The translations under genes were made by a program, and so were the position numbers. This document shows, in pieces, positions 23,697 through 31,953 of a stretch of DNA of 64,000 nt. Under the pieces are notes generated by a model. The model was not told the DNA's origin. It did not search any database and worked only from the letters and a program-made list of their open reading frames with translations. This DNA is from Capillimicrobium parvum (GTDB lineage: Bacteria > Actinomycetota > Thermoleophilia > Solirubrobacterales > Solirubrobacteraceae): NCBI RefSeq assembly GCF_021172045.1, contig NZ_CP087164.1, positions 3,906,001 to 3,970,000 of the forward strand, in the 5' to 3' direction. Numbering within the stretch: the stretch's first letter is position 1; each line of letters starts with the position of its first letter.

Positions 23697-24935
23697 CTAG
23701 TGCTGGCCGCGACCGCTCGCGCCGTTGGCGTTGCCGTTGCCGTTGGCGTTGCCGTTGGCGTTGCCGTTGCCGTTGCCGTTGGCGTTGGCGTTGGCGTTGG
23801 CGTTGCCCTGCCCGTTGCCGTTGCCCAGCCCGTTGCCGTTGCCTTGGATCGGCGACGGCGCGGGCGCCGGAGCAGCCGGTGGGGGAGCCGGCGGAGCGCT
23901 CGAGGCGCCCTGCGGCGGCGGGGCGGGGCGGGGCGGCCCGTCGTTGCCGGTGCGCTGTGCTTGGGCGGGCCGCCGCGGCCCGTCGTTGCCGGTGCGCTGT
24001 GCTTGGGCGGGGTGCCCGCGTTCCGGCTTGCCGGTGCGCTGTGCTGGGGCGGGGTGCCCGCGTTCCGGCTTGCCGGTGCGCTGTGCGGGTGCGGGGTGCC
24101 CGCGTTCCGGCTTGCCGGTGCTGCGCTGGGGCGCGGCGACCGGCGGTGCCGCGTGGCTCGCCGCGCTCCGCTGTGGCGATCCCGCATGGGTGGACTGCCG
24201 CTGCGATCCACGGTTCGGCGAGGACCGCCGGTGATCGGCTTCGGATGTGGTGCGGCGCTCGCCCCGCGGTCGTGGCGCCGCGACCTCCGGGGTGGACACC
24301 GTTCGGTGCGCCCTCGCGGGCGAGCCCGTCGTACTGGTCCGCTGCGGGCTCGCCGTCGCACGAGCCGGCTCGCTGCCCGTCGCCGTCGGTGCCGCGGCCG
24401 GGGCCGCGGCGACGACGGCGGCGGCGGGCGCGGTCGGAGCGGTCGCGGGCGGCGTGCTCGGTGCCTGCGGTACCGGCGTGGTCTTGCGGGTGCCCGATCG
24501 GCGGCTTCGCTCGGCGCGGTCGATCCCGCGGGCGCCGGCGGCCGGGTGCAGACGATCCTCGCCGGCGGCCCGGGACCCGGCGCCGCGCGTCGCATCGGCC
24601 CCCGCGGCGGCCGGACCGAGCGGGCCGGTCACGCCGATCCGTCCGGTCACGGGTGCCGGGATCGCTCCTGCGGCGCGGTCAACGCCGGCGGAACCGCTCG
24701 CCGACGCGATAGCGGCGGGCGGCGGAAGCACCAGCGTTCCCTCGTCGCCCGCGGCACCACCGGACCAGCCGTCGGTCAGGGCGAAGAAGCCGCCGACGAA
24801 CAGCAGCAGTCCGGCGACGCCGCTCAGGGCGATCGCGGTCAGGCCGCCGGAAGCGAGAAAGGCGCGGGTTCCGTGCACGCCCCCGCGGTCGGCAGCAGCC
24901 GCGCGATCTTGAACTCGAACGATGGTCCACCGCAC
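23697..24935 (-). CDS. Repeat-built single-pass membrane protein of unknown function
   Basis: A 412-aa protein from GTG 24935. One hydrophobic helix (LTAIALSGVAGLLLFVGGFFAL, about residues 31-52) precedes a long, disordered Ala/Pro/Thr/Ser region. Five near-identical 14-residue repeats follow: three of RTGKPERGHPA(P/Q)AQ and two of RTGNDGPxRPAxxx. A Pro/Ala spacer and a terminal run of Gly-Asn/Ala-Asn dipeptides (about 55 residues) close the protein. No catalytic domain is visible. The layout suggests an anchored, extended surface protein. Both repeat arrays keep the reading frame (42- and 6-bp units), which argues for selection on the protein. Confidence 0.55.
   Translation of the reverse strand: MRWTIVRVQDRAAAADRGGVHGTRAFLASGGLTAIALSGVAGLLLFVGGFFALTDGWSGGAAGDEGTLVLPPPAAIASASGSAGVDRAAGAIPAPVTGRIGVTGPLGPAAAGADATRGAGSRAAGEDRLHPAAGARGIDRAERSRRSGTRKTTPVPQAPSTPPATAPTAPAAAVVAAAPAAAPTATGSEPARATASPQRTSTTGSPARAHRTVSTPEVAAPRPRGERRTTSEADHRRSSPNRGSQRQSTHAGSPQRSAASHAAPPVAAPQRSTGKPERGHPAPAQRTGKPERGHPAPAQRTGKPERGHPAQAQRTGNDGPRRPAQAQRTGNDGPPRPAPPPQGASSAPPAPPPAAPAPAPSPIQGNGNGLGNGNGQGNANANANANGNGNGNANGNANGNGNANGASGRGQH
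23722..23846. repeat. Hexanucleotide array (GTTGCC/GTTGGC)
   Basis: A run of 6-bp units, plus-strand CGTTGC or CGTTGG variants, encodes the Gly-Asn/Ala-Asn tail of the protein at 23697-24935. The array is in frame and likely length-variable by slippage. Confidence 0.8.
23935..24129. repeat. 42-bp in-frame tandem repeats
   Basis: Units such as GTGCCCGCGTTCCGGCTTGC recur every 42 bp and encode the 14-residue repeats of the same protein. Three units are near identical; two are a diverged variant. Confidence 0.75.
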
Positions 24936-25009
24936 GATGCATCCGCCCAGGCGATTCCGATCGACGTGTGGCTATTGATGCCCGCTCAGCGGGCACAGAC
25001 GACCACACG

Positions 25010-25255
25010 TGCCGCCGCCGCCGGGTGTGGGGTGGACCGTACCGCACCACCGGACCATACGTGCCGCCGCCGCCCGGTCCGGGGGTGGACCGCACCGCAC
25101 CGCCTCCGGGGGTGGACCGCACCGCACCGCGTTCGGGGGTGCACCGCACCGCACCGCCTCCGGACGTGCACCACACCGCACCGCCGCCGGTCCGGGGGTG
25201 CACCACACCGCACCGCCGCCCGTCCGGGGGTGGACCGCACCGCACCGCGCTGGTC
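25010..25255. repeat. Intergenic minisatellite, 27/32-bp units
   Basis: Between the genes ending at 24935 and 25275 lies a tandem array. Units begin at 25081, 25108, 25135, 25162, 25194 and 25226, each starting G(G)GGGTGGACCGCACCGC or a one- to three-base variant; the first three are 27 bp and the next two 32 bp. A diverged unit starts near 25028, and GTGCCGCCGCC recurs at 25010 and 25061. There are no unique spacers. 24936-25009 and 25256-25274 hold nothing I can support. Confidence 0.8.
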
Positions 25256-25274
25256 GGCCCGGCCCGCAGAACGC

Positions 25275-26495
25275 CTACGGGCGCTCGAGATCCTGGGGCG
25301 TGACGCGCTCGCCCGACGCGATCAGCCGCCGGGCCTCGTCGAGGTCGTCGCCGCGACGGACCGACAACGCGCCGACCAGCCGTTCGCCCCGCAGGTACCA
25401 CATCGAGAAGGCGCCGGACTCGAACGAGCCGCGCAGCGCCTCGCGATCCCAACCCTCCGGCCCCACCACGCCGACGTACTCCGACGTCACCCAGTCGGCG
25501 ACGTCGGACCAGAAGTACGGGACCTCGGCGTGCTCGACGGGCTCGCCGCACATCCCGGCGGCGGCGGTCCGGCCGTGGCCCGCCGCGACCTCCCAGTGCT
25601 CGACGCGCGCCGGCCCGCCATGCAGCGGCGACTCCCACTCGCACATGTCCCCGGCCGCCCACAGCCCCTCGGCGCCGATCACGCGCAGCGACGCATCGCA
25701 GCGAACCCCGCCCATCGGCCCGATCTCCAGCCCCGCCGCCTTCGCCACCATCACGTCGGGCACGGCGCCCGCGGCCACCACGACCATCCGCGCCGGCAGC
25801 GACCTCCCGCCCGAGGTCAGCACCTCGGTCACCCGCTCCTCGTCGTCGCCCGCGAAGCCGGCCAGCGACTCACCGCCGACGAAGGTCACGCCCTCGCGCT
25901 CCAGCCGCGCCTGGAACCACTCCCCCGCGCGCCGGCCGTACGCCCGCTCGAGCGGCACGTCCTCCTGCATGAGCACCGTCACGCGCTTGCCCATGAGCGT
26001 CAGCGACGCGGCCAGCTCGGTGCCCAGATAGGACCCCCCGACGACGACCGCTTCCCGGCGGGCGGGACCGAGTCCCTCGGCGTCCTCGCGGATCGCGTCG
26101 GCGTTGCCCAGCGCGCGCAGGTAGTGGACGCCGTCGAGCTGCGCGCCGTCCACGGGCAGGCGCCGCACGTTCGCGCCGGTCGCCAGCAGCGCGCACCCGT
26201 ACGACACCTCCTCCTTCGTCGACAACCGCGCCACGCGCGCCGCCGCGTCGAGCTTCATGACGCTCGTCCGCGTGAGCACGTCGACGTCACCGGGCAGCGA
26301 GAGGTAGGTCGCGGGCCGCTCCCGTTCGCCGCGCAGGTACTCCTTCGAGCACGGCGGCCGGTCGTACGGCGGGTCGAGCTCGCGGCCCACGAGCAGCACC
26401 GACCCCGAGAATCCCCGCTCGCGCAGGGCGACGGCGCACGCGTGCGACGCCGCGCCGCCGCCGATCAGCAGCGCGTCTGCGTGCCGGTCAGCCAC
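25275..26495 (-). CDS. Ferredoxin-reductase-like FAD/NAD(P) oxidoreductase
   Basis: A 406-aa two-dinucleotide-domain flavoprotein. FAD motif LLIGGGAASHACAVAL at the N-terminus, NAD(P) motif VVVGGSYLGTELAASL near residue 150, ATGAN and the later GLWAAGDMCEWES (FAD contact), then a small C-terminal reductase domain. The family includes rhodocoxin/putidaredoxin reductases and AIF-like proteins. No ferredoxin or P450 gene is adjacent. The GTG start overlaps the end of the TrkA-like gene by 8 bp, so it is the last gene of the transporter operon. A redox link to that system is inference. Confidence 0.8.
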   Translation of the reverse strand: MADRHADALLIGGGAASHACAVALRERGFSGSVLLVGRELDPPYDRPPCSKEYLRGERERPATYLSLPGDVDVLTRTSVMKLDAAARVARLSTKEEVSYGCALLATGANVRRLPVDGAQLDGVHYLRALGNADAIREDAEGLGPARREAVVVGGSYLGTELAASLTLMGKRVTVLMQEDVPLERAYGRRAGEWFQARLEREGVTFVGGESLAGFAGDDEERVTEVLTSGGRSLPARMVVVAAGAVPDVMVAKAAGLEIGPMGGVRCDASLRVIGAEGLWAAGDMCEWESPLHGGPARVEHWEVAAGHGRTAAAGMCGEPVEHAEVPYFWSDVADWVTSEYVGVVGPEGWDREALRGSFESGAFSMWYLRGERLVGALSVRRGDDLDEARRLIASGERVTPQDLERP

Positions 26496-27159
26496 GGCGC
26501 ACGGGCGACGCGAACTGCGGCGTGATCGCCTCCTCCAGCCCCGGGTCGAGCACGAGCAGCACCTCGTCGCCGCCCTCGATCACGGTGTCGGCCTTGGGGA
26601 CGAAGCCGTCGCCGCCCCGCAGCACCGAGATGATCAGGCAGCCGTCGGGCAGCTCCACGTTCTGGACCTGCCGCCCCGCCGCCGGCGAGTCCACGGCCAC
26701 CTCGAGCTCGATGATCTCCAGCCGCTCCTCCTCGAGGGCGAGCAGGTGCACGAGCCCGTAGCGCGGCACCTCGTGCTCGATGAGGCGCAGGATGAGGTCC
26801 GTCGCGCTGACCGCCGGCTGGATGCCGAGCAGCTTGAAGTGCTGGAGGTTGCGGGGGTTGTTGACCCGGGCGATGATCCGGTCGACGAGGTACTTCTCCT
26901 TGGCGACCTGGCAGACGAGCATGTTGTCCTCGTCGTCGCCGGTGACCGCGATGACGAGGTCCGCCCGCTGGACGCCCGCCCGGTCGAGGACCCACAGCTC
27001 GGTCGCGTCGCCGTACTGCACGGCGTGCTCGAGCTCCTGCTCGATGACGAGGTAGCGGCGGCGGTCGCTCTCGATGAGCGTGACCTCCTCGCCCTTGTCC
27101 ATCAGCTCGCGCGCGAGGTTCCACCCGACCTTGCCGCCGCCCACCACGATGACGTACAT
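26488..27159 (-). CDS. TrkA-type RCK protein with N and C domains
   Basis: A 223-aa K+-channel/transporter regulatory protein. RCK-N Rossmann fold begins MYVIVVGGGKVGWNLAREL with the acidic end of strand 2 (LIESD), then GDATELWVLDRAGVQRAD. An RCK-C (TrkA-C) domain covers about 135-218. Such proteins bind NAD(H) or ATP and gate TrkH/KtrB-type channels from the cytosol. No TrkH or KtrB is present; the membrane proteins upstream are APC-type. ATG 27159 shares a base with the stop of the upstream RCK gene (TGATG). Confidence 0.85.
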   Translation of the reverse strand: MYVIVVGGGKVGWNLARELMDKGEEVTLIESDRRRYLVIEQELEHAVQYGDATELWVLDRAGVQRADLVIAVTGDDEDNMLVCQVAKEKYLVDRIIARVNNPRNLQHFKLLGIQPAVSATDLILRLIEHEVPRYGLVHLLALEEERLEIIELEVAVDSPAAGRQVQNVELPDGCLIISVLRGGDGFVPKADTVIEGGDEVLLVLDPGLEEAITPQFASPVRRG

Positions 27160-27581
27160 CAGTCGAGCCCCAGGGCCTTCTCGAACATGTCGATCGCGTG
27201 CGCGGTCGGCGAGATCGTCTCGAGCCCCTGCTCCGCGTACCAGGCGGCGCGCAGCGGGTCCATCACACGCACGATGACGCGCTCGACCTGGAAGCGGCGC
27301 GCCGCGATCTGCGCGATCACGAGGTTCGTGTTGTCGCCGTCGGTCGCGGCGATGAAGGCATCGGCATCCTCGACGCCGGCTTCGAGCAGCGCGTCGATCT
27401 CGAGCGCGGTGCCGACCGTGAAGCGCCCGCCCCGGTCCTCCCACGTCCCCTCCTCGCCCACGTCGAGACGTTCATGCGACAGAGGATCCTCGTCGAGGAC
27501 CGACACTTGATGGCCGGCGGCGAGCGCGGTCTTGGCTACCGCTGAGCCGACCCGCCCGGCCCCCACGATCAGGACGAACAC
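27159..27581 (-). CDS. TrkA-N-only RCK protein
   Basis: A 140-aa stand-alone RCK-N domain: MFVLIVGAGRVGSAVAKTAL, LDEDPLSH, then DADAFIAATDGDNTNLVIAQ. It lacks the C-terminal RCK-C domain of its neighbour, with which it probably forms a hetero-oligomer. GTG 27581 follows the transporter gene by 20 bp and the stop overlaps the next start, so the two RCK proteins are made together. Confidence 0.8.
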   Translation of the reverse strand: MFVLIVGAGRVGSAVAKTALAAGHQVSVLDEDPLSHERLDVGEEGTWEDRGGRFTVGTALEIDALLEAGVEDADAFIAATDGDNTNLVIAQIAARRFQVERVIVRVMDPLRAAWYAEQGLETISPTAHAIDMFEKALGLD

Positions 27582-27601
27582 GAGGCGGCACGGTAGCGCA
27601 A

Positions 27602-29584
27602 TCAGATCGCCGGCCGAGCCTCCTCCGCGGCGGGCGGGGCCGTGAGGATCACCGGGCACGGCGCCTTCGAGACCACGTACTTCGTGACCTCGCCCAGGAA
27701 GTTGTCGCGCGGCCCGGCCCGCCCGCCGAGCAGCGCGCCGCCGCGGATCCGGCTCGGCTCCTCCGCCGCCATGACGATCGCCTCGACGCCGCGGCGGCGC
27801 GCCTCCTCCACGATCGCCTGCCCGGCCCGCCGTGCGCGGACGGTGGCCGTGGCGACCTCGACGCCCTCGTACTCCTCCCCGACCGCCTTGGCCCGGGCGA
27901 GTGCGCCGCGCGCCCGCTTGAGCTGCTCGTCCGGCAGCCGCGCGTCGATCGGCAGCGCCATCGGCACCTCGAAGACCCACAGCGCCTCGATCGTCGCGCC
28001 CTCGCCCTCCGCCTCGTCGACGCCCTCCGCCGCGGCGAGGCGCCCGGCCGTCTGGACGATGTCGTCGTCGAGCGCGCCGCCGAGGATCGGCACGAGGATC
28101 GAGCCGTACTCGGCCTCGGTCGGCTCCGCGCGCAGGGCCGACTCGGGCACCGTGACCCGGGCGAACACGGGCTTCTCGTCGAGCTTGCGGTAGACGACGT
28201 AGAGCAGGACGCCGCCCACCATCCAGCCGAGGCCGACGTACCGAGCCGCATCGTGCAGGACGAGCACGCTGATGAACAGGGCGAACGAGATCACCGCGCC
28301 CGCGGCGGCCGGCACGGGAATGCGCCCGACGGTGAGCGGCATGCGGTAGGGGCGCTTGCGGTCGGGCTCGGTGATCCGCAGGCGCACGACCGAGAGGTGG
28401 GCGATGGTGAACGCGAGCGTCGCGCCGAACGCGTAGATGCCGACGAGAAAGTCGAGGTCGGCAGGGATGACCAGCGCGATCGCGAGGAGGGCGGCGATGG
28501 TGATGACGACGTACGGCGTCGCCCGCGTCGGGTGCAGGCGGCCGACCATGCTCGGGATCTGCCGGTTCGTGCCGAGCTGGTAGGCCAGGCGCGACAGGCC
28601 CAGCATCGCCGACTCGGCGGCCGCGATCAGCGTCACCGTCGCCACCACCGCGACGACGTAGCGCAGCCCGTCCGCCAGCCACGCCGGGTCCATCTGGCGG
28701 ACGAGGCCGAGCACCGGGGCTTCCTCGAACCGCGTCGAGAGCCGCGTCTCGCCGTTGACGACCGGCAGCGCAGTGATGGCGACGAGCGCGATGCCGAAGT
28801 ACACCAGCGTCACGGTGGCGCTCGCGCTCGTCACCAACTGCTTGAGGCCGCGGCGGCGGACGCCCACCTCCCCCGCGAGCCCTGAGGCCGACTCGAGGCT
28901 CGTGAACGCGACGGTCGCCAGCGTGAGGGCGAAGACGAGATCCGACCAGGTCGGCGCGGTGCCGAGATCGATCTGCGCGATCAGCAGGTCCGGGTCGAAG
29001 AACATCGCCAGGCCGAGGACGATGAGCAGCCCCTGCAGCAGGAGGTCGGCGATGACGATGATCAGCACGCCCTGCGCCCGCCTCGCCGAGAAGCCGCGCA
29101 CGTTGCGCACCGCGACCCAGGCGATGATCGCCGCGGCGACGAGGATCTCCGCGCCGCCGTTGGCCAGCGGCCGCCAGAACGCCTGCAGGTAGTTCGTCGC
29201 CGACAGCGCGCAGACCGCGATGAGGATCACGTAGTCGAGCAGCACGGCCCAGCCGGCGACGAAGCTCGTCAGCTCGTCGAACGCGTAGCGGGCGAACACC
29301 GTCGCGCCGCCGCGGTCCTGGTGCAGCGACGCCCCCTCGACGTACGTCATCGCGGTCAGCGCGAAGTACAGGCCGGCGGCGAGGAAGACGAACGGCGTCA
29401 TCCCCAGCGCGTAGGTGGCGACCACGCCGAGCGAGAAGTAGATCGCGCTGGCGATCGGCGTGTAGATGATCCCGAACAGGCGCGGCGAGCCGAGGGAGCG
29501 CCGGAAGAAGACGTCGCCGCGGTCGCTCAGGCGGCGGTCGCCGATCCGGTCGGTGAGGCGGTCGCTGAACCGGCGGTCGGCCAT
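27602..29584 (-). CDS. APC-superfamily transporter with C-terminal UspA domain (second)
   Basis: A 660-aa protein. Residues about 25-470 hold 12 TM segments of the amino acid-polyamine-organocation fold (SLGSPRLFGIIYTPIASAIYFSLG; TFTSLESASGLAGE). About 500-650 is a cytosolic universal-stress-protein fold (YGSILVPILGGALDDD ... ARRRGVEAIVMAAEEPSR ... VVSKAPCPVIL). APC-plus-USP architecture is shared by amino acid permeases and by the KimA K+ importer. Adjacent RCK genes make cation transport plausible (inference). ATG 29584 is taken because it overlaps the TGA of the 64-aa gene; an in-frame start 24 bp upstream is possible. Confidence 0.8.
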   Translation of the reverse strand: MADRRFSDRLTDRIGDRRLSDRGDVFFRRSLGSPRLFGIIYTPIASAIYFSLGVVATYALGMTPFVFLAAGLYFALTAMTYVEGASLHQDRGGATVFARYAFDELTSFVAGWAVLLDYVILIAVCALSATNYLQAFWRPLANGGAEILVAAAIIAWVAVRNVRGFSARRAQGVLIIVIADLLLQGLLIVLGLAMFFDPDLLIAQIDLGTAPTWSDLVFALTLATVAFTSLESASGLAGEVGVRRRGLKQLVTSASATVTLVYFGIALVAITALPVVNGETRLSTRFEEAPVLGLVRQMDPAWLADGLRYVVAVVATVTLIAAAESAMLGLSRLAYQLGTNRQIPSMVGRLHPTRATPYVVITIAALLAIALVIPADLDFLVGIYAFGATLAFTIAHLSVVRLRITEPDRKRPYRMPLTVGRIPVPAAAGAVISFALFISVLVLHDAARYVGLGWMVGGVLLYVVYRKLDEKPVFARVTVPESALRAEPTEAEYGSILVPILGGALDDDIVQTAGRLAAAEGVDEAEGEGATIEALWVFEVPMALPIDARLPDEQLKRARGALARAKAVGEEYEGVEVATATVRARRAGQAIVEEARRRGVEAIVMAAEEPSRIRGGALLGGRAGPRDNFLGEVTKYVVSKAPCPVILTAPPAAEEARPAI

Positions 29585-29778
29585 CAGCGCTGCCTCCGCG
29601 CGACCCACAGCCGCCCGGCGCCGGCGAGGACGAAGAGCACGCCGAGCAGGATGCCCAGCGCCCCGGGTCCGCCGCCGGCCGCGATCGTCCGCACGATCAG
29701 CGCGACGCCGATCACCACCAGCACCACCGACAGCACCTGCGTCCCGCCCCGGTGGACGTCGCGCCCTCTGGGAGCCAT
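29584..29778 (-). CDS. 64-aa two-helix membrane protein
   Basis: A short protein with two hydrophobic segments (VLSVVLVVIGVALIVRTIA and ALGILLGVLFVLAGAGRLWV) and basic ends (RGRD, RRQR). It is wedged between two transporter genes with one-base TGATG overlaps on both sides, so translation is coupled. Position suggests an accessory subunit, but I recognise no family. Confidence 0.6.
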   Translation of the reverse strand: MAPRGRDVHRGGTQVLSVVLVVIGVALIVRTIAAGGGPGALGILLGVLFVLAGAGRLWVARRQR

Positions 29779-31688
29779 CACGTCACCGCCGTGACGACGA
29801 GGTCGTCGTGACGGCTCGCCGAGCCCGGCGCGGAGACGACGATGACGCGGCACGGGCGCTGGGAGAGCACGGTCTCGACCGTGCGGCTGAACAGCGTCGC
29901 ACCGCCGCGGGGCGCGAGGGCCATGACGATCGCCTGCGCGCGCAGCGAGCGCGCCTCCTTGACGATCGTCGAGCCGGCCTGGCCGGCGCGCACCTTGACC
30001 CAGCGGCCGGTGACCCGCCGGCCGCCGTGCACCTTGGCCTGCTCGATCAGCTCCTGGGCGGCACGCTCCTGCGCGGGCAGCGAGGCGCCGATCGGCGAGG
30101 AGGCGGGGACGACGATGGTGACGAGCACGTGGATGCCGCGGCGGCGCCGGGCGGCGAGGCGCTTGGCCGTCGCCACGGCGGCGGCGTTGAAGTCGGTGGA
30201 GTCGAAGGCGACGAGGATGGACTCGTACTCGGCCTCGTGGTCGACGACCGGGCGCGGCACCGCGACCTTCTTCGTGGAGGTCAGGTCCAGGCCCTGGCTG
30301 CGGCGGTAGACGATGTAGACGCCGATTCCGAAGACGAGCCAGCCGATGCCGAAGGCCGAGACGACCGGGTTGCGCACGGCGAGCACGATCAGCGCGACGA
30401 GCGTGGCGCTGCCGCCGACCACGGCGAACAGCGGCACGTCGTAGCCGCGGATCGTGATGTTCCCCGGCCCCCGCCACGGCCGCTCCTCCCCGCTCGCCTT
30501 CCCGCGCAGCCTGATCACCGAGGCGTGGGCGATCGTGAACGACAGCATCGCGCCGAACGCGTACACGTTGCCCAGGAAGGCCGCCTGCCCGGGGATGAGG
30601 ACGATGCAGGCGATCGTGCCGAAGATCGCGATGCCGATCCAGGGCGTCCCGTAGCGCGGGTGCAGGCGGCGCAGGCCGTCGGGCATCTGGCGATGCAGCC
30701 CCATCGAGTAGACGAGCCGCGACACGCCGATGATGCCCGCGTTCGTCGCGATGAACAGGATGGTGGCGGCGAGGATGCCGACGTAGACCTCGATCGGCTG
30801 CTGGAAGATGCCGAGGTCGAGCTGCTTGACGACGCCGAGCACCGGATCGCCGGCGAAGCCCCCTTGGCTCTCCGGCTCGCCGAGCAGCGTCGAGTACGAG
30901 CCGTCGGCCTGCTGGGTGACCGGGAGCGCCGACAGGGCGATGGACGGCAGGACCGCGTAGATCGCGATGACGGCGATGACCACGCGCTTGATGGCGGCCG
31001 GGATGGTCTTGCGCTCGTCGCGCGCCTCCTCGGCCATGTTCGAGATCGTCTCGATCCCCGTGTAGGCGAGCATGCAGAGCGGAATCGCCACGAGGAAGTT
31101 CGACCACGTGGGCGCGATGCCGAACTTGACGTTGTCGACCAGCGTCTGGGGCGACAGGATCAGGAAGATCCCGACCAGCACCAGCAGCAGCTGCGTCATG
31201 AAGTCGATGATCGCCAGCGCGATGTTCACGCTCGCGGACTCCTGCACGCCGCGGACGTTGATGACGCTGAGGACGATGATCACGCCGATGCCGAAGAAGA
31301 TGTCGCCCGGCGAGTGGCGCAGCGGCTCCCAGAACAGTCCGCCGAGGTAGTGCGGGACGAAGAACGCCGACGTGGCGATCGTCATCGTGTAGGTGAGCAT
31401 CGAGCCCCAGGCCGCGAAGAAGGACCAGAACTCGTTGAACGCACGGCGGGCGAACGAGCTCGAGCCGCCCGCCTCCGGGTACATCGCCGTCGCCTCGGCG
31501 TAGGTCGACGCCGTCAGGAAGAAGATGAAGCCGCTGATGATGAAGACGATCGGCGTGAGGCCGAGCGCCAGCGACGCGACGAGACCGAGGGCGTAGTAGA
31601 TCGACGAGCCGACGTTGCCGTAGGCGGTCGAGAAGAGCGCGTTGACGCCAAGCACGCGCTGGAGACCATGAAGCCGGCGTTCGGCCAT
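29778..31688 (-). CDS. APC-superfamily transporter with C-terminal UspA domain (first)
   Basis: A 636-aa protein. It starts HGLQRVLGVNALFSTAYGNVGSSIYYALG, with the unwound TM1 glycine motif, then 12 TM segments with YTGIETISNMAEEARD in the TM6 region. A UspA-like domain (about 490-625) carries EYESILVAFDSTDF and SQRPCRVIVVSAPG. It is a paralogue of the transporter at 27602-29584, and the first gene of a six-gene minus-strand operon ending at 25275. Substrate could be amino acids or, by analogy with KimA, K+. 31689-31923 upstream holds its promoter region and nothing else I can support. Confidence 0.8.
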   Translation of the reverse strand: MAERRLHGLQRVLGVNALFSTAYGNVGSSIYYALGLVASLALGLTPIVFIISGFIFFLTASTYAEATAMYPEAGGSSSFARRAFNEFWSFFAAWGSMLTYTMTIATSAFFVPHYLGGLFWEPLRHSPGDIFFGIGVIIVLSVINVRGVQESASVNIALAIIDFMTQLLLVLVGIFLILSPQTLVDNVKFGIAPTWSNFLVAIPLCMLAYTGIETISNMAEEARDERKTIPAAIKRVVIAVIAIYAVLPSIALSALPVTQQADGSYSTLLGEPESQGGFAGDPVLGVVKQLDLGIFQQPIEVYVGILAATILFIATNAGIIGVSRLVYSMGLHRQMPDGLRRLHPRYGTPWIGIAIFGTIACIVLIPGQAAFLGNVYAFGAMLSFTIAHASVIRLRGKASGEERPWRGPGNITIRGYDVPLFAVVGGSATLVALIVLAVRNPVVSAFGIGWLVFGIGVYIVYRRSQGLDLTSTKKVAVPRPVVDHEAEYESILVAFDSTDFNAAAVATAKRLAARRRRGIHVLVTIVVPASSPIGASLPAQERAAQELIEQAKVHGGRRVTGRWVKVRAGQAGSTIVKEARSLRAQAIVMALAPRGGATLFSRTVETVLSQRPCRVIVVSAPGSASRHDDLVVTAVT

Positions 31689-31923
31689 ATGCGTTGGCCG
31701 ATGCTAGCCCTGATCCGCGACGACGATGTGCCGGGATCCGGCGGGGGTCAGCCGGGCAGGTCGACCGCGGTGCACGGCGACGATCGCCGAGCCGTCGAGC
31801 GGGTCGCACGGCGCGCCGGCAAGAGCCGGTCCGGCCGCCGTCGCGAGGGCCGGGACGATGGTGGTCAGGAGCGGGCGAGCCTCCCGAGGGGCGGGACCGT
31901 ACACCCGCCGTCCGACGGCGCGA

Positions 31924-31953
31924 TACAGTCGACATGTGAGCGGCTCACATGTC
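31924..31953 (+). promoter_or_regulatory. -10 box and palindrome at the MarR start
   Basis: TACAGT (31924-31929) lies 6 nt before GTG 31936. GACATGTGAG (31931-31940) and CTCACATGTC (31944-31953) form an exact 10-bp inverted repeat with spacer CGG that covers the start codon. This fits autorepression of a leaderless transcript. Confidence 0.6.

Noticed and set aside
25010-25255. CRISPR array
   Set aside because: Units are contiguous with no spacers, repeats vary in length (27/32 bp), and no cas gene is near.
31704-31935. Reverse-strand coding-like stretch DPLDGSAIVAVHRG
   Set aside because: It reads plausibly for about 35 codons, but has no start, no family match I know and no SD.
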